Assembly: GCA_018713005.1 (NCBI GenBank)
Contig: DVFX01000055.1
Coordinates: 1 to 32,221, forward strand
DNA from: Scatomorpha gallistercoris
GTDB lineage: Bacteria > Bacillota > Clostridia > Oscillospirales > Oscillospiraceae
DNA length: 32,221 nucleotides
Reading direction: 5' to 3'
Shown here: positions 6,997 through 14,123 of the stretch, piece by piece
Layout: each line of letters opens with the position of its first letter
Position numbering within the stretch: position 1 is the stretch's first letter
Translations under genes and position numbers: made by a program
Notes under the pieces: model-generated
Seen by the model: only the letters and a program-made list of their open reading frames with translations
What the model was told of the DNA's origin: nothing
Database searches by the model: none

Positions 6997-7869
6997 CTAG
7001 GCTCCAAATATCTCGCCCACGCGCCTGACGTAATTGGGCAGCGCGCCCTCAAAGTCGACGCCGTAGGGACGCGGCGTGTTGCGCAGGTAAGTCCGCTCTA
7101 TGCTTTCGCGCACGAGCGCGCTTGCGGCCTCGAGCGCATCGCCTATGCCGGCCCCGCGCACCAGCAGCGCGGCCATGGCCGAGGCGAAGATGTCGCCCGT
7201 GCCGTAGAACATGCCGGGGTAGGCCTTGCTCATGGCGCTGCGCTCTTCACCGGTTGCGCGGTCGCGCACTACGGTGCCGATGACGCCGTCGGCGGGGTGT
7301 ACGCCGGTGATAGCGACGTAGCGCCCGGCGTGCTTTTCCAGCCCGGTAAACAGGCGTGAAATGTAGCCCTTCGAGTGCGGAGCGGCGCGGTATTCGACGC
7401 CGGAGAGCAGCGCGGCCTCGGTGACGTTGGGCGTTATCACGTCCGCGCGGGCGCAAAGGCGCCGGAAGGCCTGCGTCATGCCGTCGTCAAAGCCCGCGTA
7501 ATACTCGCCGTTGTCGGCCATCGCCGGGTCGCAGATGACGAGCGTTTCCGGGCCCGCTATTGTGCCGATGACCTCCTCGAGAATGAGCGCCTGCTCGGGA
7601 GAGGCGAGGTAACCGGAGTAAATGCCGTCAAACTCCAGGCCCAGCGAGGCCCAGTGCCGCGCTATGGGCAGCATCTGGTCGGTGAGATCGCGGCGCGTCC
7701 AGCCGGTGAATTCGCCCGTGTGCGTGCTCAGCAGAGCGGTGGGGATGCAGGCGCACTCCACCCCTGAGGCCGACACAACCGGCAGTGCGACGGTAAGCGA
7801 GCACTTGCCGAAGCCGGAGACGTCGTTCACGGCGGCAATCCTCTTTAGTTTTTCCAGCTTTGTATCCAT
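6997..7869 (-). CDS. pdxY: Pyridoxal/pyridoxamine kinase (PfkB-like)
   Basis: 290 residues. It phosphorylates B6 vitamers in PLP salvage. Ribokinase-fold signatures: NDVSGFGKCSLT at residues 15-26, CDPAMADNGEYY in the middle, TPNVTEA, and the anion-hole/catalytic-base motif GTGD at 223-226. The ATG at 7869 was chosen because the family starts close to the IAAVNDVSG strand. There is no Shine-Dalgarno sequence before it; instead an extended -10 ends 7 nt upstream, so the mRNA may be leaderless. An in-frame ATG at 7896 also lacks a ribosome site. The upstream gene stop is at 7908, so coupling is another possibility. Vitamer preference cannot be read from the sequence. Confidence 0.88.
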   Translation of the reverse strand: MDTKLEKLKRIAAVNDVSGFGKCSLTVALPVVSASGVECACIPTALLSTHTGEFTGWTRRDLTDQMLPIARHWASLGLEFDGIYSGYLASPEQALILEEVIGTIAGPETLVICDPAMADNGEYYAGFDDGMTQAFRRLCARADVITPNVTEAALLSGVEYRAAPHSKGYISRLFTGLEKHAGRYVAITGVHPADGVIGTVVRDRATGEERSAMSKAYPGMFYGTGDIFASAMAALLVRGAGIGDALEAASALVRESIERTYLRNTPRPYGVDFEGALPNYVRRVGEIFGA

Positions 7870-7876
7870 AGCGCAT

Positions 7877-7905
7877 ATTTTAGCACGCTTTGACATGGCG
7901 CGCAA
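7877..7905 (-). promoter_or_regulatory. Promoter immediately before pdxY (possible leaderless start)
   Basis: On the minus strand TTGCGC (7905-7900), a 17-nt spacer and TAAAAT (7882-7877) with an extended TGC before the -10. Only 7 nt separate the -10 from the ATG, placing the predicted start of transcription at or next to the start codon. The -35 is a weak match. Confidence 0.5.
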
Positions 7906-7907
7906 GG

Positions 7908-8495
7908 CTAAAGCTCGCTTACCAGATGCCGCTCGAACTCGCTTATCAGCTCGTCCTCGTCGGGAATGCCGTGCAGCACGGGTATACGGGCCGCGGCCAC
8001 CCCGCCGTTCGGGTAGCGCACGCGGCAGCGCGCCGACCACCCGTCACGCCGCGGCATGAGCCTTTCGACGGAGACTATCTCGGGAGCCAGGCCGTCAAGG
8101 CCGCCGGGCTCGGCGAGCCGCCGCTCCAGCAGGCCGCCGGGGGCGCACAGCTCCCTGACTGTGGCGAGCGCCGTGTCCTGCATGGATTCATAGCCGGAGA
8201 GGTTGTGCGCAAAGCGCGTGTAATTGTTCGCGTCGATGAAGTAGAGCCGACGGCTCCGGTCGGTGCAGAATATCAGCGTGGCGCGGCGCGAGCGTTTGCC
8301 CAGACGCAGCGCGGCGGCTATGCACGCCGCTGTGATGACGAAGGTGAGCGCCGTCAGCGCGGCCGTGCCCAAGTGCAGCAGCATCACGGCGAGCGTACCC
8401 AGCACCACCGCAACCATCACGGCGGCTACGATTATCAGGATGCTGTGCGAGGCATTGAAGCGTCTGTCCTCAGGGGGAGGCGGCCAGATTCTCAT
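7908..8495 (-). CDS. Hypothetical two-TM membrane protein
   Basis: 195 residues, not recognised. Start at 8495 is backed by GAGGTG 5 nt upstream, overlapping the stop of the DUF362 gene. Two adjacent hydrophobic segments (about 18-40 and 43-64) form a hairpin in the membrane, followed by a basic stretch (LGKRSRR) and a soluble domain of about 125 residues, probably cytoplasmic by the positive-inside rule. The region just after the second segment (ATLIFCTDRSRRLYFID) has a beta-strand look. It is translated with the DUF362 protein and precedes pdxY. No catalytic motif is visible. Confidence 0.7.
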   Translation of the reverse strand: MRIWPPPPEDRRFNASHSILIIVAAVMVAVVLGTLAVMLLHLGTAALTALTFVITAACIAAALRLGKRSRRATLIFCTDRSRRLYFIDANNYTRFAHNLSGYESMQDTALATVRELCAPGGLLERRLAEPGGLDGLAPEIVSVERLMPRRDGWSARCRVRYPNGGVAAARIPVLHGIPDEDELISEFERHLVSEL

Positions 8496-8504
8496 GTCCG
8501 CACC

Positions 8505-9641
8505 TCAGCGCGAGAGCAGCCGCGCCAGAAGCGGGCGGTGTACGTTCACCGCGCCCTTTGGGCAGAACTCCTGGCAGCAGAAGCAGCGTATGCACTTTTT
8601 GGCGTCGATGGCCGCCTTGCCGTGCTCGACGTGCGCCGCCCCGGCCGGGCAGACTTCCGCGCACTTGCCGCAGCCGACGCACTTTGAGCGGTCTATCTTC
8701 GGCCCCGTGCCGAAGCCGCGCCGCAGCAGCGCGCCGACCACGGGCAGCTTGTTTGTGAAGTCAATTTTGGAGCTTATCGGGAGTTTCTCAAAGTCCGGCA
8801 GGGCGAAAACGTCCGGGTCCCCGTCTATCTCGAGCTCGCGCCAGTCTGAGGGGCAAAGCCCGCGGCGGATGGATTCGGCCACTGTGGGCGCGTCGTTGGC
8901 GTCCATGCCTATCAGGTGAGCGCAGACGAGGTCGGCGTTGAAGGGCGTGTCGGCGGCGAGCAGCGCGCCCATGTGGCGGAGCGTACCCTGGGTCGGGCCG
9001 TTGCCCTCCATACAGTCCACCGCGTCAACGAGCGTAAGGCGCGGCTTGTTGTATAGCGCGAGGTCCACCAGCATGGAGCAGAAATCCGCCGTATTCGGGT
9101 ACATATAGTGCATTTCAGGCTTCCTGGTGCCGGGAATCGTGCCGAAAAAGTTTTTGACGGCGCAGGTCATGCCCGCCATTCCGTGGGTCTTGAGCTTGGC
9201 AAAGTCTATGATGGCGTCGGCCTTGGACAGCCAGGAGGTGTAAGTGAAGGACTTGGCCTTCACGCCTTCGGGAAACCTGACCTCTTCGGTGCCGAAGTCC
9301 TGGTTGAGCTCGCCGCCGGCCTTGACCACGGCCTCCATCAGAGTCCCGTTGTAGACGGAGTGCACCCAGGCGGCGGTGTACGGCCCGCCGGGGCTGTCGC
9401 CGACAATCACCCGGGCGCCCCGCGCCGTGAGGCGGCTGGTGAGCTCGGCGAGCAGCGTCGGATGCGTCACGGCGGCTGTGTCCGGGCTCATGCGCGAGAC
9501 GAGGTTGGTCTTGATTGCCACGGTCATGCCGGGCTGGACCCAGTCAATGCCGCCCAGAGGCTCGAGCACCAGGTCAAAAGCGGCGGCGACGCTGTCCGCA
9601 GAGTAGTCGTCACACCTCGCAATGCAGACATTTACAGGCAT
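8505..9641 (-). CDS. DUF362 domain protein with C-terminal 2[4Fe-4S] ferredoxin domain
   Basis: 378 residues. ATG at 9641 is preceded by AAAGGAG with an 8-nt gap. The DUF362 region (about 5-250) carries typical elements: TVAIKTNLV, THPTLLAEL, VIVGDSPGG, IIDFAKLKTHG and CAVKNFFGTIPG. The C-terminus has two clusters: Cys 321, 324, 327, 331 (CVGCGKCAEVCP) and Cys 350, 353, 356, 360 (CIRCFCCQEFCP), the second with an additional Cys355. DUF362 proteins are widespread in anaerobes; their reaction is unknown, and an electron-transfer or metal-cofactor role is only a guess from the clusters. First gene of a minus-strand run with the two-TM protein. Confidence 0.88.
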   Translation of the reverse strand: MPVNVCIARCDDYSADSVAAAFDLVLEPLGGIDWVQPGMTVAIKTNLVSRMSPDTAAVTHPTLLAELTSRLTARGARVIVGDSPGGPYTAAWVHSVYNGTLMEAVVKAGGELNQDFGTEEVRFPEGVKAKSFTYTSWLSKADAIIDFAKLKTHGMAGMTCAVKNFFGTIPGTRKPEMHYMYPNTADFCSMLVDLALYNKPRLTLVDAVDCMEGNGPTQGTLRHMGALLAADTPFNADLVCAHLIGMDANDAPTVAESIRRGLCPSDWRELEIDGDPDVFALPDFEKLPISSKIDFTNKLPVVGALLRRGFGTGPKIDRSKCVGCGKCAEVCPAGAAHVEHGKAAIDAKKCIRCFCCQEFCPKGAVNVHRPLLARLLSR

Positions 9642-9684
9642 ACTATGGGCTCCTTTCACAATAAGCTGGGAGTGGCTGCGTGAT

Positions 9685-9746
9685 TTTTTACAAATATCTC
9701 GGAATGCGGCAAAATGTGCTATGCAACAAGCACAAAATGTGATAAC
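9685..9746. promoter_or_regulatory. Divergent regulatory region between DUF362 gene and ilvE
   Basis: Minus-strand promoter candidate: TTGCCG (9712-9707), 16 nt, TAAAAA (9690-9685). Plus-strand candidate: extended -10 TGTGATAAC (9738-9746) without a clear -35. Between them lie two direct copies of CAAAATGTG (9710-9718 and 9733-9741, 23 bp apart) and an inverted repeat TGTGCT-N8-AGCACA (9715-9734). These look like a shared operator. The ilvE leader also has a small CAGGC/GCCTG hairpin (9754-9777). Confidence 0.45.
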
Positions 9747-9805
9747 ATATAAACAGGCAGCCCGCCGTTGGGGCCTGTACTTTGAGGGAAAGAAGGCAAA
9801 AAAGG

Positions 9806-10876
9806 ATGGAGAAGATAGCTATAACCAAAACGACCGCCCCCAAGGCGAAAACGCCCAGCAGCGAGCTGGGGTTCGGCAAGGTGTTTTCCGACCACATGTT
9901 CCTTATGAACTATGACGCCGGCGAAGGCTGGCATTCCCCGCGCATCGTACCCTACGGCCCGATTGAGCTTATGCCCTGCGCCAACGTGCTGCACTACGCC
10001 CAGGAAATCTTCGAGGGCCTGAAGGCCTACCGCACCGCCGACGGCACGGTGCAGCTCTTCCGCCCGACAGAGAACATCAAGCGCATGAACAACTCGGCCC
10101 TGCGCATGTGCATCCCGCCCGTACCCGAGGACGTCTACCTCGAGGCGCTAAAGACCCTCGTGACTGTGGACGAGAGCTGGGTCCCGCACGAGTACGGCAC
10201 CAGCCTCTATCTGCGCCCCTTCATCATCGCGACCGACGCGCAGCTCGGCGTACACGCGGGCCACCACTACCTGTTCTGCATCATAGCTTCGCCCTCCGGA
10301 AGCTATTACGCCGGCGGCATAGACCCGGTGCGCATAATGATTGAGAGCCGCGACGTGCGCGCGGTGCGCGGCGGCACGGGCTATGCGAAGTGCGGCGGCA
10401 ACTACGCGGCGAGCATGCGCGCCGGCGAGGAGGCCGAGAAGAAGGGCTTCGCCCAGGTGCTCTGGCTCGACGGCGTACATATGAAGTACATCGAAGAGGT
10501 CGGCGCGATGAACGTCATGTTCAAGATTAACGGCAAGGTTGTGACGCCGGATATCTCCGGAGGCACCGTCCTGCCGGGCATTACGCGCAAGAGCTGCATA
10601 GAGGTGCTCAAGGACTGGGGCTATGAGGTCGAGGAGCGCGAAATCTCCGTCGACGAGCTCATAGAGGCGGCCGAGAGCGGCGCGCTCGAGGAGGCCTGGG
10701 GCGTCGGCACCGCGGCCGTCGTCTCGCCTATGGGCGTGCTGGCCTACAAGGACGTCGAGCACGTCATAAACGACAACAAGATAGGCGAGCTGACCCAGAG
10801 GCTCTACGACGAGCTAACCGGCATACAGTGGGGCAAGGTACCCGACACGCGCGGCTGGATAGTCAAAGTTTGCTGA
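9806..10876 (+). CDS. ilvE: Branched-chain amino acid aminotransferase
   Basis: 356 residues, fold-type IV PLP enzyme that interconverts Leu/Ile/Val and their 2-oxo acids with glutamate/2-oxoglutarate. Signatures: YAQEIFEGLKAYR near 64-76, RMNNSALRMCIPP near 93-105, LYLRPFI near 134-140, the PLP lysine Lys195 in GTGYAKCGGNYA, and EEVGAMNVMF further on. The length and pattern fit the larger class II BCATs. The ATG at 9806 was preferred over an in-frame TTG at 9782; AGAAGG lies 9 nt before it. It is monocistronic, with a divergent upstream gene and a strong terminator. Confidence 0.95.
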   Translation: MEKIAITKTTAPKAKTPSSELGFGKVFSDHMFLMNYDAGEGWHSPRIVPYGPIELMPCANVLHYAQEIFEGLKAYRTADGTVQLFRPTENIKRMNNSALRMCIPPVPEDVYLEALKTLVTVDESWVPHEYGTSLYLRPFIIATDAQLGVHAGHHYLFCIIASPSGSYYAGGIDPVRIMIESRDVRAVRGGTGYAKCGGNYAASMRAGEEAEKKGFAQVLWLDGVHMKYIEEVGAMNVMFKINGKVVTPDISGGTVLPGITRKSCIEVLKDWGYEVEEREISVDELIEAAESGALEEAWGVGTAAVVSPMGVLAYKDVEHVINDNKIGELTQRLYDELTGIQWGKVPDTRGWIVKVC

Positions 10877-10905
10877 ATGTGGCGGCACAGGCCGCAGATT
10901 ACACG

Positions 10906-10938
10906 GTGTCCCGGGGTTTAAATCCCGGGACACTTTTT
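10906..10938 (+). terminator. Intrinsic terminator after ilvE
   Basis: GTGTCCCGGG (10906-10915) pairs with CCCGGGACAC (10924-10933), followed by TTTTT. It also lies just past the stop of the convergent peptidase gene, though the minus-strand side has no T-run. Confidence 0.92.
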
Positions 10939-10939
10939 G

Positions 10940-12631
10940 TCATGCGCTGTGTCCGTCGAGCCAGCGCGCGGCCTCCTCGGCGACGGATTTCAGCGTGCCG
11001 CTGTCAAAGGGGTCGCCGAGCCCGGCCTGCCTGAGCAGCTCGCGGAAGCTCAGCGTACCCGCTGGGCGTGTGTAGGCCATGTACTTGCTCCAGGCCTCGC
11101 TGCGGTCGTGCCGGAGCAGGACCCAGAACTCGAGGGACACGGTCTGAGCCAGGCAGTAATCTATATAGTAGAAGGGGTCTATATATATGTGCCTCTGGCG
11201 CTGCCATGCGCGGCCGGAGGAGTAGAAAGCAAGCTCTTCCTCGGGCTTGAGCCAGGGCATGTACACGCGCTGGAGCTTCAGCCAGCACTCGTTGCGCTCG
11301 GCGGGGCTGAACTCGGGGTGCTCGTAGCACTCGTGCTGGAAATGGTCTACCAGGGTGCCGTAGGGGATGAAGGTCAGGGCGTCGGCCAGGTGCTGCCAGC
11401 GGAACTTGTCCGCGTCTGCGCCGAAGAAGCTCTCGGCCCAGCCCTCGGCGAAGAACTCCATGCTCATCGAGTGCACCTCGCAGGCCTCAAGCGTCGGCCA
11501 GCGGCTGGAAGCGGGAAGGATGCTGCGGGCCAGGTAGGAGGCAAAGGCGTGCCCCGCTTCGTGAGTTATGACCTCGACGTCGCCGCTCGTGCCGTTGAAG
11601 TTGGCGAAGATGAAGGGCGACTTGTACTCGGGCAGGGTGGTGCAGTAGCCGCCTCCGGCCTTGCCCGGCTTTGAGAGGACGTCCATCATTTCGTTGTCGA
11701 GCATGAAATCTATGAACTCGGCGGTCTCGCCGCTCAGCTCATGGTAGAAGCGCCGCCCGGCGGCGAGAATGTCATCCGCCGTACCCACGGGCGTGGCGTT
11801 GCCGTCTGAAAACCACATCGCGCAGTCGGCGTAACCCATGGGCAGGCTCTTGCCCAGGCGCTCCGCCACGGTCTCGTACACCCTGCAGGCAATTGGGACG
11901 ATGTGCTCGCGCACGGCGGCGCGGAAGCGCTCGACGTCCTCCTTCGCGTAGCAGTTGCGGGTCATGCGGTCGTATCCGAGCGGGATGAAGTTGCCGTAGC
12001 CGAGCTTGCGCCCCATTGCGGTGCGCAGCTCTGTAAGGCTTGCGTAGAGCTCGTCGAGCTTTGCGGCATTCTCCGAGTACCACTTGTCCTCGGCCTTCCA
12101 GGCGGCGGCGCGGCGCACTGGGTCCGTGTCCTGCTTGATGGGCGTCAGCTGCGAGAGCGTGTAGGTCTCTCCCTCAAAGGGTATCTGCGCCGAGGCGAGG
12201 AGCTTGGAGTACTCCGTTGTCAGGGCGTTCTCGCGCTGGAGCTCCGGCACAATTTCAGGGGAGAAGGCGCGCACGTCGAGCTGGGCGTTAACGAACATCA
12301 TGCGGTTGTACTTTTCCTCGAACTGCGGCCGGAAGGGGGAGGCGAGCATCGCTGCGGTGAAGCCCTTGGAGTATTCCTCCAGCTCTGGGGAGTGCTCGTC
12401 TATATATGCGACCTCGGCGTCGTAGAACCCGTCGCGCGTGTCGATGTCGTGACGGATGTTGGCGATGGTGCAGAGAGTGTCGAAGCTGTCGGAGAACTTT
12501 TCAACCTCCAAAAACACGCTCTCGGCCTGCTCAAAGCTTACGGCGGCCTTCAGCCGCTCTGCAGCGCCGGTATAGAACTGCTTCGCGGCCTCAAAATCCG
12601 GGCGGGAATAGGGCAGAAGCGAGAATTTCAC
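10940..12631 (-). CDS. M3 family oligoendopeptidase
   Basis: 563 residues. Zinc metallopeptidase of the thimet/PepF class that cuts short peptides in the cytoplasm. The zinc motif HEAGH is at residues 357-361, and the family block RWPTLEACEVHSMSMEF (about 377-393) supplies the third, glutamate ligand. Further family elements: DPFYYIDYCLAQ near 486-497 and the C-terminal LLRQAGLGDPF. GTG at 12631 was chosen: it overlaps the stop of the upstream gene (GTGA) and has GGAGGTG 8 nt before it. The open frame runs far upstream, but that part lies in the DUF1232 gene and is a shadow. It is translationally coupled to that gene. Confidence 0.92.
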   Translation of the reverse strand: MKFSLLPYSRPDFEAAKQFYTGAAERLKAAVSFEQAESVFLEVEKFSDSFDTLCTIANIRHDIDTRDGFYDAEVAYIDEHSPELEEYSKGFTAAMLASPFRPQFEEKYNRMMFVNAQLDVRAFSPEIVPELQRENALTTEYSKLLASAQIPFEGETYTLSQLTPIKQDTDPVRRAAAWKAEDKWYSENAAKLDELYASLTELRTAMGRKLGYGNFIPLGYDRMTRNCYAKEDVERFRAAVREHIVPIACRVYETVAERLGKSLPMGYADCAMWFSDGNATPVGTADDILAAGRRFYHELSGETAEFIDFMLDNEMMDVLSKPGKAGGGYCTTLPEYKSPFIFANFNGTSGDVEVITHEAGHAFASYLARSILPASSRWPTLEACEVHSMSMEFFAEGWAESFFGADADKFRWQHLADALTFIPYGTLVDHFQHECYEHPEFSPAERNECWLKLQRVYMPWLKPEEELAFYSSGRAWQRQRHIYIDPFYYIDYCLAQTVSLEFWVLLRHDRSEAWSKYMAYTRPAGTLSFRELLRQAGLGDPFDSGTLKSVAEEAARWLDGHSA

Positions 12632-13068
12632 GACAGCTTCACCTCCACGCTTATGCCGAGCTTTTTGCCCAGGCGGCGGACGGCGCCCGCGCCGAAGCTC
12701 TCGTTGAGGGAGCTCATCAGGGCCTTGAACCTGCGCAGCTGCGCCGTATCTCCGGGCCAGTACTCGCAGAGCACGTCCTCGCCGATGTCGTCCATGACGC
12801 CTGCGAGCGCAACCATCCCGACGTAGGCGTCGTCCAGGCCGGACAGGGGCAGGACGTCGAGCGGCATGGCCATGTATGCCGCGGCAATGCCCAGCTTCAG
12901 CTTGGCGTGTCTGGGTACGCGTCCGTCCTTGAGCAGCATGGCGAGAGTGTAGGCCAGGTCCGGTACGCCGGAAGCTATCCCGGCCAGTTTGCCGAGCCCA
13001 AATTTGTCCGCGAGGGCGAGCAGGTTGCCGCGCGCCCGGCAGTAGGTGTCCTTCATGTAGTCGGCCAT
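12628..13068 (-). CDS. DUF1232 (YkvA-like) protein
   Basis: 146 residues. ATG at 13068 lies 7 nt after AAGGAGG. The DUF1232 core is at about 58-92: KLKLGIAAAYMAMPLDVLPL and GLDDAYVGMVAL, matching the family pattern of a hydrophobic segment, P(I/L)D, and LDD. Such proteins are small and membrane-associated, of unknown function. It shares a 4-nt overlap with the downstream peptidase gene, so the two are made together; whether they act together is unknown. Confidence 0.8.
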   Translation of the reverse strand: MADYMKDTYCRARGNLLALADKFGLGKLAGIASGVPDLAYTLAMLLKDGRVPRHAKLKLGIAAAYMAMPLDVLPLSGLDDAYVGMVALAGVMDDIGEDVLCEYWPGDTAQLRRFKALMSSLNESFGAGAVRRLGKKLGISVEVKLS

Positions 13069-13099
13069 TTCGGCGCCTCCTTGATTCAAAACTGGAACT

Positions 13100-13128
13100 A
13101 TTGTATCTCAAGCGCGGCGCTTTGTAAA
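13100..13128 (-). promoter_or_regulatory. Promoter of the DUF1232-peptidase operon
   Basis: On the minus strand TTTACA (13128-13123), 17-nt spacer, TACAAT (13105-13100), about 30 nt before the ATG. Both boxes are close to consensus. Between this and the xpt promoter (13129-13233) is an AT-rich stretch with no gene; it holds a 14-bp palindrome ATTTAG-CA-CTAAAT at 13181-13194. Confidence 0.7.
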
Positions 13129-13233
13129 TCCCCGCCTGCCATGCCCTTCCAATAGTTGATTAATTTGTCCGCGAGAGGTGATTTAGCACTAAATAAGCGC
13201 GGCGAATATGCACGATATTAGTCGAAAACACAG

Positions 13234-13288
13234 TTGCGCAAAACGGCGTTTATGATGTAGAATCTATTGTGTTAACGTTGCGTTAACA
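13234..13288 (+). promoter_or_regulatory. xpt promoter with a 19-bp palindromic operator
   Basis: TTGCGC (13234-13239), 18-nt spacer, TAGAAT (13258-13263). The palindrome TGTTAACG-TTG-CGTTAACA occupies 13270-13288, i.e. from about +1, where a bound repressor would block transcription. The regulator is unknown; the site is not a standard PurR box. Confidence 0.55.
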
Positions 13289-13337
13289 TTTCACACATTC
13301 AGGTAATTTTCCGATTTTGCGATTGGGGTGAGCGTCC

Positions 13338-13910
13338 TTGCAGCTTCTCGAACAGCGCATAATGACCGACGGGGAGATTCTGCCCGGCGGTATACTCAAG
13401 GTGGACGGCTTTCTGAACCACCAGATGGACCCTCAGCTCCTGACCGCGATGGGCGAGGAGTTCCACCGCCTGTTCGACGGCATGGGCGTCAACAAGATAC
13501 TTACGATTGAGGCATCGGGCATCGGACCGGCCTGCTTTGCAGGCCTGGCTTTCGGCTGCCCTGTTTTATTTGCCAAGAAGAACCGCACGTCCAATCTCTC
13601 GGGAGAGTTTTGGACAAGCCGTGTGTACTCCTTCACGCACCACGTTGAGAACACAATCCTCGTGAGCAAGAAGTACCTCGGCGCAGGCGACCGCGTCCTC
13701 ATAGTGGACGACTTCCTCGCCAACGGCGCGGCGCTCGACGGGCTCATAACGCTCTGCCTGGAGGCGGGCGCGGAGGTTGTAGGCGCGGGTATCTGCATAG
13801 AGAAGGCCTTCCAGCCCGGCGGCGAGCGCATCCGCTCCCGCGGCGTAAAGGTCGAGAGCCTCGCCCGCATAAAGAGCATGTCCGACGACGGCGGCATAGA
13901 GTTCTGCTGA
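13338..13910 (+). CDS. xpt: Xanthine phosphoribosyltransferase
   Basis: 190 residues. It converts xanthine (and usually guanine/hypoxanthine less well) plus PRPP to the nucleotide. TTG start at 13338 with GGGGTG 7 nt upstream; no better start exists and the N-terminus then matches Bacillus Xpt (LPGGILKVDGFLNHQMDP at residues 15-32). The PRPP-binding motif VLIVDDFLANG is at 120-130, and the C-terminal IEKAFQPGG and VESLARI blocks are present. It has its own promoter and operator, and is followed by a guanine riboswitch and a purine/nucleoside importer. Confidence 0.95.
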   Translation: MQLLEQRIMTDGEILPGGILKVDGFLNHQMDPQLLTAMGEEFHRLFDGMGVNKILTIEASGIGPACFAGLAFGCPVLFAKKNRTSNLSGEFWTSRVYSFTHHVENTILVSKKYLGAGDRVLIVDDFLANGAALDGLITLCLEAGAEVVGAGICIEKAFQPGGERIRSRGVKVESLARIKSMSDDGGIEFC

Positions 13911-13940
13911 CGCCTGACAGACGACAATCGCACACAGTAG

Positions 13941-14015
13941 CTTCAGCGATATATACCGGGGGATATGGCCCCGGCGTCTCTACCCGGCCCCGAGAAGGCC
14001 GGACTATCGGTGAGG
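13941..14015 (+). promoter_or_regulatory. Guanine-type purine riboswitch aptamer
   Basis: All parts of the three-way junction are visible. P1: 13941-13951 with 14005-14015 (10 of 11 pairs). P2: CCGGGG (13956-13961) and CCCCGG (13969-13974) around loop GATATGG. J2/3 contains GTCTCTACC. P3: CCGGCC (13984-13989) and GGCCGG (13997-14002) around loop CCGAGAA, whose CC can pair with the GG of L2. J3/1 is GACTA: the base that sets specificity is C (14004), so guanine/hypoxanthine rather than adenine. A terminator follows, and GAGGAGG after P1 can pair with CCCTCTTC of that stem as an antiterminator. Confidence 0.92.
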
Positions 14016-14024
14016 AGGCTTCGC

Positions 14025-14064
14025 GCCCTCTTCCGGCGGAGACGTTCGCCCGAGAGGGCTTTTT
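14025..14064 (+). terminator. Riboswitch expression platform terminator
   Basis: GCCCTCT (14025-14031) pairs with AGAGGGC (14053-14059), with an inner GGCG/CGCC stem, followed by TTTTT. Ligand binding that holds P1 together should favour this stem and switch off the importer. Confidence 0.85.
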
Positions 14065-14123
14065 CTATTGGTCTTAAACCGAGAGGTTTTAAGATAATCA
14101 AAAAACACTATGGAGGAACGAAA

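Noticed and set aside
12632..13111. N-terminal extension of the M3 peptidase
   Set aside because: The extension lies in another frame of the DUF1232 gene, is rich in Arg/Gly/Pro and unlike any peptidase; the GTG at 12631 has a good ribosome site.
13181..13194. Possible CIRCE element before xpt (contains TTAGCAC)
   Set aside because: It lacks the second GAGTGCTAA arm with 9-nt spacing; only a 14-bp palindrome remains.
14001..14007. Reading the riboswitch as adenine-type because T follows GACTA
   Set aside because: The specificity base is the one after GA in J3/1, which is C (14004), so it is guanine-type.
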